Source of the DNA: Bacteroidota bacterium
Lineage (GTDB): Bacteria; Bacteroidota; Bacteroidia; SXHM01
Direction of reading: 5' to 3'
Assembly (NCBI GenBank): GCA_947478465.1
Contig: CANJWH010000004.1
Span: 35,102 to 99,101 of the forward strand
DNA length: 64,000 nt
Both the position numbers and the translations under genes were made by a program. Shown piece by piece: positions 1 to 8,306 of the stretch (the stretch's first letter is position 1; every line of letters begins with the position of its first letter). The notes under the pieces are model-generated. The model was not told the DNA's origin, did not search any database, and was given only the letters and a program-made list of their open reading frames with translations.

Positions 1-244
1 TCCTTTACTATCAGAAGCGTGTCTGGATGGCGTTATGCGGATGGTGATGCTTTCTGTTGCAAAGAATGCTGGTATTGAATTGAAAGAAGTAACTATAGAA
101 GAAAATTTTCTTAATGATGCAGATGAACTTTGGTTGACCAGTGCATCGCGTGGCATACGTTGGGTGAAGAACTGTGAAGCGAAAACATTTGGAAATAAAA
201 GGGCTCAGGAGTTTGTTACGTTGCTGAACTCTTTTTCCAGATAG
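1..244 (+). CDS. Class IV aminotransferase, C-terminal end (partial)
   Basis: The frame is open from the window edge to TAG at 242-244, so the gene starts outside the window; the ATG at 35 in the ORF track is internal. The visible 80 residues carry LSEACLDGVMRMVML and ADELWLTSASRGIRWV, which match the C-terminal part of PLP-dependent fold-type IV aminotransferases (branched-chain or D-amino acid aminotransferases and aminodeoxychorismate lyase). The substrate cannot be told from this part. Its last 29 bases overlap the end of nnr on the other strand, so the two genes converge. Confidence 0.75.
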   Translation, partial: PLLSEACLDGVMRMVMLSVAKNAGIELKEVTIEENFLNDADELWLTSASRGIRWVKNCEAKTFGNKRAQEFVTLLNSFSR

Positions 245-1742
245 CTTTCCACGTTTCCCCCATTCCCTCAATAATATCCATAGCCGTCATTCCTTCTTCG
301 CTCATTTTCTCTGCAGCAATATCTCCTGCAACACCGTGTAAGTAAACTCCCAATACACTTGCTTCATAGGGTTTGTAGCCTTGTGCAAGTAAACCGCAGA
401 TAATGCCGGTAAGCACATCACCGCTGCCTCCGGTTGCCATGCCGGAATTGCCCGTTGAGTTGAAGTAAACACTTCCGTCAGGGAATGCAATGCTAGTATG
501 CGCACCTTTTAAAACAATATAAAACCCATAATTCATGGCCATTTCGCGTTGCAGCTTTAATCGTTCAAAACTATTATCACTTTTACCAAACAGCCGTTCA
601 AACTCTTTTGGATGTGGAGTAAGAATACTTCCGCCACGAATGAAAGGAAACCACGTTTTGTTTTCAGCAATTATATTGAGTGCATCGGCATCAAACACCG
701 TATTTACTGTGGTATCCTGTATCATTAATTTTAATGCTCTTACTGTGTCAGCGTCATTACCAATGCCCGGACCAACAGCAACGGCATTGCAGTTTCCTGT
801 TTTTATCCGTCCTGAAATATGTGTTTCATTTACATCGGTTTCGCACATGGCTTCTGGCACTGTGGATTGTAACACTGTATAACCGCAATTTGGAATATGT
901 GCTGAAACAAGCCCTGCGCCTGCCCGCAACGCGCTTTTTACAGCCAATACCGCTGCACCCATTTTACCTTTGCTACCGGCAATAATCAGGGCGTGACCAT
1001 ACGTCCCTTTGTGCGAAAATTTATCCCGCTTTTTCAGAAGGGGTAAAATATTTTCTTCTGTTAAATAATGATAATTGGTAGTTGTTTGTGCAATAAATTC
1101 CGTGCTCAATCCAATAGGCAATACCTGCCATTCACCAACAAATGGTGCGTTTTCCGGGAAAAGAAAAGCAAGTTTCGGTAATTCAAATGTTAAGGTGTAA
1201 TCTGCACAGATTACCTTTCCTCTGTTGGATGAATTGTCTTCTGCATAAAGCCCCGTAGGAATATCAATGGAGATTACAGATGCATTTGATTTATTGATGT
1301 TTTCAACTGTATCACTTAATAATCCGGATAATAATTTTGATAAACCTGTCCCTAACAAAGCATCAATAACAATAATGTCTGAAGTAATTTCGGGAAGTTC
1401 GTTGCTTACTGAAATATCAATTAAATCAATATTCTTACTCTTATTAAGACGTTCATGGTTAATGGAGAAATCGGGTGATGTTTTATCGTTGTGGCGGATA
1501 ACAAATACTTTGATTTTATAATATTTTGCGGTGTTAAGAATACGAGCAATAGCCAATCCATCACCGCCATTGTTGCCTGTTCCGCAAAAGAAGTAAAATA
1601 CATTAAGATCCGAATAGCGGCCTGCAATCCATTCTACGCATGCGTTTGCTGCCCGCTCCATCAAATCAATAGAAGAGATGGGCTCGTGCTTTATGGTATA
1701 TGCATCGGCCTCGCGGATTTGGGAGGTGGTGAGGATTTTCAT
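216..1742 (-). CDS. nnr: Bifunctional NAD(P)H-hydrate epimerase / ADP-dependent NAD(P)H-hydrate dehydratase
   Basis: Repairs damaged NADHX and NADPHX in the cytoplasm: the N-terminal YjeF_N half epimerises the hydrate and the C-terminal ribokinase-like half dehydrates it using ADP. The 508 residues fit the fused bacterial form. Residues 55-64 hold GTGNNGGDGLA of the epimerase domain; the C-terminal half has HKGTYGHALIIAGS, AVAVGPGIG and, from about residue 439, GSGDVLTG with the catalytic Asp. ATG at 1742 gives the canonical start MKILTTSQIREAD. It stands alone, converging on the aminotransferase, with a palindromic repeat upstream. Identification is firm. Confidence 0.95.
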   Translation of the reverse strand: MKILTTSQIREADAYTIKHEPISSIDLMERAANACVEWIAGRYSDLNVFYFFCGTGNNGGDGLAIARILNTAKYYKIKVFVIRHNDKTSPDFSINHERLNKSKNIDLIDISVSNELPEITSDIIVIDALLGTGLSKLLSGLLSDTVENINKSNASVISIDIPTGLYAEDNSSNRGKVICADYTLTFELPKLAFLFPENAPFVGEWQVLPIGLSTEFIAQTTTNYHYLTEENILPLLKKRDKFSHKGTYGHALIIAGSKGKMGAAVLAVKSALRAGAGLVSAHIPNCGYTVLQSTVPEAMCETDVNETHISGRIKTGNCNAVAVGPGIGNDADTVRALKLMIQDTTVNTVFDADALNIIAENKTWFPFIRGGSILTPHPKEFERLFGKSDNSFERLKLQREMAMNYGFYIVLKGAHTSIAFPDGSVYFNSTGNSGMATGGSGDVLTGIICGLLAQGYKPYEASVLGVYLHGVAGDIAAEKMSEEGMTAMDIIEGMGETWKAIWKKSSAT

Positions 1743-1777
1743 GTTTGCAGCGAAGTTAAAGATTTACTTTTGTTGCT

Positions 1778-1840
1778 CGTCACTCTGAACTTGTTTCAGT
1801 GTCTTAGTTTTTTAGATGCTGAAATAAATTCAGCATGACG
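1778..1840. repeat. REP-like palindromic repeat, copy 1
   Basis: Imperfect inverted repeat. The left arm CGTCACTCTGAACTTGTTTC and the right arm ending AATTCAGCATGACG are reverse complements with a few mismatches around a ~19-base T-rich loop. The same arm sequence recurs at 10796-10860 and 39806-39866, always between genes. It could fold as an mRNA hairpin. Whether it is mobile or regulatory cannot be told from this window. Confidence 0.8.
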
Positions 1841-1853
1841 ATAATTCTAATTT

Positions 1854-2324
1854 ATGCGCAAATTTCGCAAAGCAAGTAATACGGTTTATCATTTAACTCT
1901 TTTTGAGAAAAGAAGAGCTACTGCTGAAATGCCTTTGAGGCTGGGTTTTGAGCTACATAATGATAAGGTATATGCAAATCTTAATATTCCTTTTGTTATT
2001 CGTTATGTGGCGCGTGCTTCTTCTATTAAAAGCACTAAAAACAAGAACAGTTGCGGCATTCAACACATTACTGATTTCAAAATCGGACGTTTTTTCAGAA
2101 TAGGTTTTGACAGCTACAAAGGCGAGTTTGCTATACTTTTTCCTTTCCTGAAGTTATGGTTTCAGTGCGATTTTCTTAGTAACAACTTCAGGCAGTTCGG
2201 GAGGTTTTCTATTCTTATTTTTTTGCTGAAGATAAAATGGAATGAGTTTACATTCCGTATAGGATTGCTGGGGTTTAGATTTAGTATGAGATTTTTTTTA
2301 CCACTAAGTACACAAGATCACTAA
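1854..2324 (+). CDS. Doubtful hypothetical ORF, 156 aa
   Basis: Not recognised. The ORF starts with ATG just after palindromic repeat copy 1 and its last nine codons run into a second palindromic element at 2300-2385. The product is basic and rich in Phe, Leu, Ile and Arg, with no signal peptide, clear membrane segment or motif. No TAnnTTTG box lies right upstream. It may be a real small gene, a decayed gene or chance coding in a 650-base gap between nnr and the peroxidase gene. A homologue search with frame conservation would decide. Confidence 0.3.
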   Translation: MRKFRKASNTVYHLTLFEKRRATAEMPLRLGFELHNDKVYANLNIPFVIRYVARASSIKSTKNKNSCGIQHITDFKIGRFFRIGFDSYKGEFAILFPFLKLWFQCDFLSNNFRQFGRFSILIFLLKIKWNEFTFRIGLLGFRFSMRFFLPLSTQDH

Positions 2325-2385
2325 GTTGTGTTCTTTGGATGAAAACCTGAAATTGAACTTTAGTGAACTTAGTGCTCTAATTGGT
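2300..2385. repeat. Second palindromic intergenic element (CACTAAGT type)
   Basis: The left arm ACCACTAAGTACACAAGATC is mirrored by a right arm whose reverse complement reads ACCAATTAGAGCACTAAGTT, both continuing into CACTAAgtt, with ~30 bases between. It differs in sequence from the CTGAACTTGTTTCAG family. It overlaps the end of the doubtful ORF and lies just downstream of the peroxidase gene on the minus strand, where the transcript could fold it as a terminal hairpin. Confidence 0.6.
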
Positions 2386-2393
2386 GAGAGTAA

Positions 2394-3584
2394 TTACTTA
2401 AACGGATTCGAAAACTTAGGGTCACGCATTAACTCATAATCCGTAAGGGTTTGCATAAAAGCAACCAATGCACGTTTCTGAGTTTCGGTAAGGTTTAGTT
2501 TTCTTGGATTACCAAAATCAAAACTGCCACCACCTGGTAAAGGATCAATAACAGGGATGCCGTTTCCACTGCCATCGCCTTCAAGGAAAATACCACCGCC
2601 TCCTTCGGTTAAGCGGTAATCAAGATTGCGGTGTTTTTTTACGCCTGTGTTGTAGTGCTCTATTACTTCTTCTAAAGTGTTAAAACGTCCATCGTGCATG
2701 TAAGGCGCTGTTACCGCCACATTGCGCAGTGAAGGAACTTTAAATAAGCCATCAAATGAAGGATCCTGATTTGCTAATAAATCACCCATTCCATTATCGG
2801 TATAATTGTCGTCCAGACCAATGTTGGCGGCTGATGTTCCCCAACCATTTAAATTATTTCCGTTGTGGCAACCCTGACAAGGCATATCCCAACTAAAGAA
2901 TAAATCTTTACCCATTCTTTCAAGAGTGCTGAAGTTTTCAAAATTAATGGCCATGCCAACATCGTATTTAGAACGGTACGAAACCATAGAGCGCAGAAAC
3001 TGCGACAGCGCCATAGCAATACGTTCACGGGTTATTTCTGTTGAGCCAAAAGCATCTTCAAAAAGCGGAGCATAGTAATCCAGTTTTCTGAGTTTTACTT
3101 CAAGGTTATCCATATTCTCAAGACCCATCTCTACGTGATTTTTTACAGGCATTAATACCTGTTCTTCCAACAGTGTAGCTCTTATATCCCAGAAATAACC
3201 GTTGCTCATGCCGGGATTGATAATGGCTGGTGAGTTGCGCGGTGTTGTTTTGCTTTCAAAGCCGGTGCTTCCTTTTGCGTTGTCGGCAAAGGCAAAGTTC
3301 TGTTTGTGGCAGGTAGCGCAGGCTACAGTGTTATTAAGTGAAAGTTTAGCATCGTAAAATAACACTCTGCCTAGGGTTGCGCCTTCATTAGTTAGCATAT
3401 TGCTGGCAGGCTGATTAAAGAAAGGGTCGCCCATCTGGCCGAAGTTCTGGTTTACATAATTGTATGGTGTTTCGGGCAGGGTAGGAGTAGAAGAACCCGT
3501 TACCGGAGTTTCTTTACGGCAGGCATTTAATATCACCATCAGCACTATTGCTGAAAGAAGAAGGATGTTGATTTTTTTTGCCAT
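2394..3584 (-). CDS. Di-haem cytochrome c peroxidase family lipoprotein (CcpA/MauG type)
   Basis: Predicted periplasmic peroxidase reducing hydrogen peroxide with electrons from the respiratory chain; some relatives (MauG) oxidise proteins instead. Two haem-binding sites are visible, CATCH at residues 89-93 and CQGCH at 236-240, in the order and spacing of the family. The N-terminus is a lipoprotein signal with lipobox LNAC, so the mature protein should be anchored by Cys22. PYMHDGRFNTLEEVIEHYN near the C-terminus is typical of the family. The 396-residue length is normal. The gene lies 18 bases behind a beta-barrel gene and may be cotranscribed with it. Confidence 0.9.
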   Translation of the reverse strand: MAKKINILLLSAIVLMVILNACRKETPVTGSSTPTLPETPYNYVNQNFGQMGDPFFNQPASNMLTNEGATLGRVLFYDAKLSLNNTVACATCHKQNFAFADNAKGSTGFESKTTPRNSPAIINPGMSNGYFWDIRATLLEEQVLMPVKNHVEMGLENMDNLEVKLRKLDYYAPLFEDAFGSTEITRERIAMALSQFLRSMVSYRSKYDVGMAINFENFSTLERMGKDLFFSWDMPCQGCHNGNNLNGWGTSAANIGLDDNYTDNGMGDLLANQDPSFDGLFKVPSLRNVAVTAPYMHDGRFNTLEEVIEHYNTGVKKHRNLDYRLTEGGGGIFLEGDGSGNGIPVIDPLPGGGSFDFGNPRKLNLTETQKRALVAFMQTLTDYELMRDPKFSNPFK

Positions 3585-3602
3585 GATTCAGAAATGTTGA
3601 TT

Positions 3603-4277
3603 TTATAAATTTATAGCAAGAAACAGTGATGTGGGCAAAACAAAGTTAATATTTGTTTCGCGGGTTACCTGTTTGGAGTTAAACCCGGGATTGTTCAGGA
3701 ATGTTGATTCAAACGATGATTTGCTGTTGGTGAACTGAACCGATGTTTCGGTAAAGAGGCTTATGCGTTTGGAGATATTAAACTGAATGCCCACTACCAT
3801 TGCACCTCCGTATTTGGTGGTTTTGGTAATGGTGGTTACTTCATCAGAAGGGTCGGTGGCAATTACTTTGCTTGAAATTAAATCGGTAATGGCATCGGCA
3901 CCAAAGAAGCAGAGCCAGCGCTCAGACAAAGGCTGACGGTATTCATATCCTGCGCTGAAATCAAGGGTGTAGGCATTGGTTGTGCGCGGAAGTTGTCCGG
4001 TGTTTTCAAATGTTTCTTTTTTATTGCTGTAAGTACCACCCACACCCATGCGGAAGGCATGATTTTTTGGCGAAATAAGTTTATAGGTAAGCACATAAGG
4101 GCTTACGGCAATGGTATTGTTCTGCGAAAAATTAAGAAACTGTTTGAAGAAAAACGTGGTGTTTACCCCAATCTGGCTGGTGTATTTTGCAGGTGTTTCA
4201 GCCTCCTGACAAAGCGCTTTTAAAGGTGCTGTAAAACTAAGCAGACAGGCAATACTAATCAGCAGGTATTTATGCAT
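3603..4277 (-). CDS. Exported protein, probable outer-membrane beta-barrel
   Basis: No named family recognised. I start it at ATG 4277 (MHKYLLISIACLLSF), which gives a clean signal peptide; the longer ORF start at 4340 lies upstream of a matching -7 box (CAAATTTA on the plus strand, 4295-4302). The mature part has alternating hydrophobic residues, aromatic girdles and a C-terminal aromatic/hydrophobic strand (NFVLPTSLFLAINL) as in eight-stranded outer-membrane barrels of Bacteroidota. It lies just ahead of the di-haem peroxidase on the same strand; a functional link is only inferred from position. Confidence 0.65.
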   Translation of the reverse strand: MHKYLLISIACLLSFTAPLKALCQEAETPAKYTSQIGVNTTFFFKQFLNFSQNNTIAVSPYVLTYKLISPKNHAFRMGVGGTYSNKKETFENTGQLPRTTNAYTLDFSAGYEYRQPLSERWLCFFGADAITDLISSKVIATDPSDEVTTITKTTKYGGAMVVGIQFNISKRISLFTETSVQFTNSKSSFESTFLNNPGFNSKQVTRETNINFVLPTSLFLAINL

Positions 4278-4294
4278 AAGATTGATTTGGGTAA

Positions 4295-4302
4295 CAAATT
4301 TA
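4295..4302 (-). promoter_or_regulatory. Bacteroidota -7 box for the beta-barrel gene
   Basis: Minus-strand TAAATTTG matches the Bacteroidota consensus TAnnTTTG. It ends 18 bases before ATG 4277 and lies inside the longer ORF of the track, so it decides for the shorter start. I see no clear -33 TTG. Confidence 0.5.
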
Positions 4303-4428
4303 GGAAATTTAGTGCTGATACTCAGATAATTGTTTGCCAATTTTATACAAGGCTGAGTTTATTATTATACAAATAGGATTGAGGTATTATATGAAAATCG
4401 GATACTAATTATGCATAGGTGGATAGCT

Positions 4429-4447
4429 ATTATCCACACCCGATAGA
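4429..4447. promoter_or_regulatory. Perfect 7-bp-arm palindrome in a divergent intergenic region
   Basis: GTGGATAgctatTATCCAC is a perfect inverted repeat with 7-base arms and a 5-base spacer. It lies between the minus-strand barrel gene (start 4277) and the plus-strand beta-helix gene (start 4577), about 100 bases upstream of the -7 box of the latter. It could be an operator or a weak hairpin; no T run follows on either strand. Confidence 0.35.
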
Positions 4448-4548
4448 TATATTATATATGGATTTTAGGTGATTTGATTTTCAATTTTTCGATGTTGTTT
4501 TTTAAGTTCTTCTATAGTAAATTAAACCATTTTGCATTTGCCTATTCA

Positions 4549-4556
4549 TAGCTTTG
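4549..4556 (+). promoter_or_regulatory. Bacteroidota -7 box for the beta-helix gene
   Basis: TAGCTTTG fits TAnnTTTG. It lies downstream of the ORF-track start (4532) and 21 bases before ATG 4577, so the mRNA should begin after 4532 and translation at 4571 or 4577. Confidence 0.5.
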
Positions 4557-4576
4557 TAAAACCAATACACATGACT

Positions 4577-6748
4577 ATGAAATCCTTTTCTTCTTTTATA
4601 TACGCAGCACTTATCAGCAATGCGCTGTTTGCTGGCAACCATTATGTATCTTCTGTAAACGGAAGCACGGTAGGCACGGGTACACAAGGTAATCCGTATA
4701 AAAATCTGTCGCAGGTTGGCACGATTGCAGCAGGTGATACTGTTTTTCTTGAATGCGGAAGTTTGTTTCGCGAAACACTTACCCTGTTCAGCGGAGGAAC
4801 TTCGGGAGCACGTATTGTAATAACCAATTACGGCAGCGGAGCAAAACCCGTTATCAGCGGGGCAGATACAGTTCAAAACTGGACACAGGACGGAACTAAA
4901 TATTATGCAACATTCAGCGGCACGGTAAAAAATTTCTTTGCCAATAACAAAGAACAGATTATTGCCCGCACACCCAATGAAGGAATTTATTATCAATTGG
5001 ATTCTGCACAAACAACGTATCTTAAAGATGCAGCCCTTACACAAACAAATGGCTACTGGAATGGGGCAAAAGTTTGTGTTCATACTGCACAATGGTGCTG
5101 GGAAAAATCAACAGTATCAACTTATCAGAACGGTCAGGTAAATTATTCACCTGCGCTAACACTTTCTGCCATTGGCGGCTATGGCTATTTTTTCTACGAC
5201 AAGGATTCATGCCTGAATGCTGCAAAGGAATGGTATTACGACAGTGTAAATTCTAAACTCTGGTTTATTCCAGCAAACGGAACTGCTGACGAATTATTTT
5301 GTGAAGCATCAGTGCGTAATGCAGGAATTCTTTTGCAGAACAATGCGCATTATGTTACCATCAGCGGAATACGATTTGAAAAGCAAGGCAATGCTGGCGT
5401 GCAAACAAGTAATCAGACACAGCACGCAATTGTCAGAGATTGTGAGTTTTTCGGACAGTATAATTACGGGGTATATACACGCGGCAAATATCATCTGATT
5501 GAAAACTGCCGCTTTGATGAAGTAGACGGGCATGGAGTTGATATAAATGCAGCAGGAAACACAGAGGTAAGTCATTGTAGTTTTAAAAATATAGGTCAAT
5601 TCCGCAACAGTGGTATTGGAGGACAAGCCAATCTTTCTGCCATAGCAGTAAACTTTGCCGACTCCTGTTACCTGCATCATAACACCATTGACAGTGTAGG
5701 CTATTGCGGTATCAGTTGTGACGGAGCATATTCTGTTGTAGAGAAAAATACTGCATCGCATTGCATGTTACTGAATAATGATGGGGCACCATTTAAAGCT
5801 TTTGGCGGATTATCGCACAACACTGTTTTCAGGAATAACATTGCTTACGATACACAAGGCAATATAGATGGAACATACAACGGAACATTTGAAACCCCGG
5901 GCTTGTATTTCGATAATTATGTAAATAACAACACGTTTGAAAATAACACCGTTTACAATATACCCCAGAAAGGTATTTTTCAAAACAGCGGCAGCAGTGA
6001 TAATAGTATTATTGGCAATGTGGTTTTCGGAAGCACAGTTGGTCTTGATATTAACGGTGGTTTTCAGGTAAATGATACACTCAACAGAATAGAAGTAAAG
6101 CAAAATGTTTTATGTGCGTTAAACTCCTCCTCTTATCCACTGCGTCAGATTGATTATTTTAATCCGAATGTTTTTGAGCAAGGTGTGCTTGACAGTAATT
6201 ATTATTTTCAGCCCTATGCTGCAAACCATGCGGTGCTGCGTCCGCAGGGCACTCCGCAAAACAATACACTTGCGGTCTGGCAGAGTTTCAGCGGACAGGA
6301 TGAGCACACAAAAAATGCCTTTGCCGGTTACAATACTTTGAGCATGATACCCGAATTGTTTGTCAATCCGACTGACAATGATTCTGTTTTTCAACTCATT
6401 AATTTGTATCTTGATTTAGATAGTAATGTTGTTTGCGGCAGCATTACTGTTAGTGCTTATTATTCAAAAGTGCTTATCAATACAGGTCAGGCATGTATAA
6501 CATCAATAGGGGATGAAGTAAACCAAATTAGGTTTACTGTTTTTCCTAATCCGGCAGACGATAAGATTACATTGGTATGCAGCGGTACATTAATCAATAC
6601 GCCAATGAATTTGATTGACATAAATGGAAGAACAATACTGTCGCAACTGGTTTCAACACCATTAACCGAAGTTAATGTCAGTAACCTTTTGCCGGGAATT
6701 TACTTCGTGCAGATCAGCAACGAAGTAAGGAAAATAATAATAGAGTAA
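4577..6748 (+). CDS. Secreted right-handed beta-helix protein with T9SS type A sorting domain
   Basis: Predicted surface or secreted protein of 723 residues. ATG 4577 gives the signal peptide MKSFSSFIYAALISNALFAG; the earlier ATGs (4532, 4571) are less likely because the -7 box lies between them and this start. An N-terminal stretch resembles pectate-lyase-like and DUF1565 proteins (SSVNGSTVGTGTQGNPYKNL). The middle has parallel beta-helix rungs with Asn/Cys ladders such as NNTFENNTVYNI and HLIENCRFDEV. The last ~75 residues are a type A sorting domain, FPNPADDKITLVCSG to GIYFVQISNEVRKIIIE. Substrate is probably a polysaccharide, but no catalytic motif is clear. No obvious operon partner. Confidence 0.85.
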   Translation: MKSFSSFIYAALISNALFAGNHYVSSVNGSTVGTGTQGNPYKNLSQVGTIAAGDTVFLECGSLFRETLTLFSGGTSGARIVITNYGSGAKPVISGADTVQNWTQDGTKYYATFSGTVKNFFANNKEQIIARTPNEGIYYQLDSAQTTYLKDAALTQTNGYWNGAKVCVHTAQWCWEKSTVSTYQNGQVNYSPALTLSAIGGYGYFFYDKDSCLNAAKEWYYDSVNSKLWFIPANGTADELFCEASVRNAGILLQNNAHYVTISGIRFEKQGNAGVQTSNQTQHAIVRDCEFFGQYNYGVYTRGKYHLIENCRFDEVDGHGVDINAAGNTEVSHCSFKNIGQFRNSGIGGQANLSAIAVNFADSCYLHHNTIDSVGYCGISCDGAYSVVEKNTASHCMLLNNDGAPFKAFGGLSHNTVFRNNIAYDTQGNIDGTYNGTFETPGLYFDNYVNNNTFENNTVYNIPQKGIFQNSGSSDNSIIGNVVFGSTVGLDINGGFQVNDTLNRIEVKQNVLCALNSSSYPLRQIDYFNPNVFEQGVLDSNYYFQPYAANHAVLRPQGTPQNNTLAVWQSFSGQDEHTKNAFAGYNTLSMIPELFVNPTDNDSVFQLINLYLDLDSNVVCGSITVSAYYSKVLINTGQACITSIGDEVNQIRFTVFPNPADDKITLVCSGTLINTPMNLIDINGRTILSQLVSTPLTEVNVSNLLPGIYFVQISNEVRKIIIE

Positions 6749-6757
6749 ATTGGAATT

Positions 6758-7381
6758 CTAGTATCCCGATTGCTGCTTGATAGCCTGAGCTACTTCGTTT
6801 TCCAGCGGGTCGTAGATAAACATGGCGCGCATTTCATTGTTTTCAGTAAGAAAGTCAATACCGCTTTGCAAATACAAGTATTCACCAACGTATTTTTCCT
6901 GAATGATTTCAGGATGTCCCATAGCAGTTTTAATTTTTTGTCCTGAACTGTGGAAGCTGATGTTGTTGCCTGCAGTGAATTTGCTGTAAAGTGCATCGTC
7001 ATAACCATAAGAGGTAAGTACTATATACACTAAATGATTGTTACGGAAGTAAAGTTTATAAACGGGATATTCAATATTTGCCTCGCAGTCGTTTTTATAT
7101 TTGAAAACACGGTCGTAGTGTGTATTGTAACATAACTCCTGACTAATATTTTTGCCGAATTTCACCACTTCTTCGTCCTGTTCTTGCTGGTAACTGCGCG
7201 ATTTTTCGGGAAGTCCAAGTAGTTCAATTGCTTTCTCAGATGAGATACCCAATACTAATTCGCCAACACCTTTGCCGGGTGTAACTTTAGTATAACTGAT
7301 AGCACTTGATTTGCCTTTGTTTTGTGCCGTTGCTGCAGTAAAAACTGCTGCTAAAACTACTAGTGCTGCTAAATTCTTCAT
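6758..7381 (-). CDS. Hypothetical exported protein, 207 aa
   Basis: Not assigned to a named family. It has an N-terminal signal peptide (MKNLAALVVLAAVFTAATAQ) and a soluble mature part. PGKGVGELVLGISSEKAIELLG resembles the short helical repeat at the start of BamE/SmpA-like or copper-amine-oxidase-N-like envelope domains, but this is only a resemblance. It has two Cys residues (LCYN, DCEAN) that could pair in the periplasm. It converges closely with the beta-helix gene (9 bases between stops) and is divergent from the DUF4476 gene. Confidence 0.6.
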   Translation of the reverse strand: MKNLAALVVLAAVFTAATAQNKGKSSAISYTKVTPGKGVGELVLGISSEKAIELLGLPEKSRSYQQEQDEEVVKFGKNISQELCYNTHYDRVFKYKNDCEANIEYPVYKLYFRNNHLVYIVLTSYGYDDALYSKFTAGNNISFHSSGQKIKTAMGHPEIIQEKYVGEYLYLQSGIDFLTENNEMRAMFIYDPLENEVAQAIKQQSGY

Positions 7382-7508
7382 GGTATTTAATTGAAGGGGT
7401 TTGTGCTAATTCTAACGGATGTCTATTTAAAAGGTTGCTGCTTCATCGATTAATAACCATTCCAGAGTTTGGCACGAAATTGGTTTTGCGTATATCAAAC
7501 TTAAAAAC

Positions 7509-7514
7509 GGAGGT
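7509..7514 (+). promoter_or_regulatory. Unusually strong Shine-Dalgarno sequence before the DUF4476 gene
   Basis: GGAGGT lies four bases before ATG 7519. Most starts in this window have no purine-rich SD, as is usual in Bacteroidota, so this one stands out and fixes the start. Confidence 0.6.
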
Positions 7515-7518
7515 CAAA

Positions 7519-8220
7519 ATGAAAAATTTAATCCTTACTCTTATCATCAGTTTCAGCGTATTATCGCTAAAAGCAAATCACTACTCAAGTCTTAACCTTA
7601 TGATGGTTGACAATGCCAACTATGAAGTGATTTTTAATAACCAGTTTTTCGGTAATACAGGCAACAGTTTTACCATGAATCAGGTTTTGCCCGGTCGCTA
7701 CCCTTTAATAGTTTCAAAATATTTTCCTACCCAATGGGGATTTCAAAAGCAGGTTGTTTACAATGGACTTATTGATATTCCTGCAGGTTCTAATGTAAAT
7801 GCACGTGTTGATTGCTTCAACCATTTGCAATTAAGCTATTCACCTGTTTTTCCTGCATATCAAACTAATACACCCGGTCATTGCGGAACATCAACTTCCG
7901 GATATTACCAGCCAATGCCGGCTCAAATACCAATGGGTATGAATCCTGTTGCTTTCGGTCAACTGAAAAACACAATTAGCAATCAGTGGTTCGATAGCGG
8001 TAAACTGCAGGTAGCCAGACAAGCCATCAGCATGAACAGCCTCACTGCTGCGCAGGTGTCAGAACTGATGCAACTGTTCAGCTTTGAAAGTTCAAAACTG
8101 GAATTAGCTAAAATGGCATTTGCAAATACAGTTGATAAACAGAACTACTATATTGTAAACAACGCGTTCTGGTTCTCAAGCAGCGTAGCTGAATTAGACC
8201 AATATATCAGCCATCTTTAA
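7519..8220 (+). CDS. DUF4476 domain exported protein
   Basis: Function unknown. The ORF track starts at 7363, but ATG 7519 is preceded by GGAGGT and opens a proper signal peptide (MKNLILTLIISFSVLSLKAN), giving 233 residues. An N-terminal beta-rich part (MMVDNANYEVIFNNQFFG, like a small PEGA-like fold) is followed by a Pro-rich linker and a C-terminal helical DUF4476 domain, recognised from FGQLKNTISNQWFDSGKL, LTAAQVSELMQLFSFES and KLELAKMAF. DUF4476 proteins are common envelope proteins of Bacteroidota. A clear terminator follows. Confidence 0.8.
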   Translation: MKNLILTLIISFSVLSLKANHYSSLNLMMVDNANYEVIFNNQFFGNTGNSFTMNQVLPGRYPLIVSKYFPTQWGFQKQVVYNGLIDIPAGSNVNARVDCFNHLQLSYSPVFPAYQTNTPGHCGTSTSGYYQPMPAQIPMGMNPVAFGQLKNTISNQWFDSGKLQVARQAISMNSLTAAQVSELMQLFSFESSKLELAKMAFANTVDKQNYYIVNNAFWFSSSVAELDQYISHL

Positions 8221-8237
8221 ACTATTTCACTGAACAT

Positions 8238-8272
8238 AAAAGCCCTCTGCACACGCAGGGGGCTTTTGCTTT
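8238..8272 (+). terminator. Rho-independent terminator after the DUF4476 gene
   Basis: AAAAGCCCTCTGC acac GCAGGGGGCTTTT forms a 13-bp stem with one G-U pair and a 4-base loop, followed by a T-rich run. It separates the DUF4476 gene from the GNAT-dtd transcript. Confidence 0.85.
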
Positions 8273-8294
8273 TAATATGCTTTACTTGAATTTG

Positions 8295-8302
8295 TAATTT
8301 TG
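8295..8302 (+). promoter_or_regulatory. Bacteroidota -7 box for the GNAT-dtd transcript
   Basis: TAATTTTG fits TAnnTTTG and ends only 5 bases before ATG 8307, so the mRNA may be leaderless or nearly so. It follows the DUF4476 terminator, which supports a new transcript here. Confidence 0.5.
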
Positions 8303-8306
8303 CCCA

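Noticed and set aside
4502-6394. Several long minus-strand ORFs (196, 150, 97, 91 aa) opposite the beta-helix gene
   Set aside because: They lie antisense to a gene with signal peptide, repeats and sorting domain; their products are Cys/Ile-rich with no motif, as expected of shadows.
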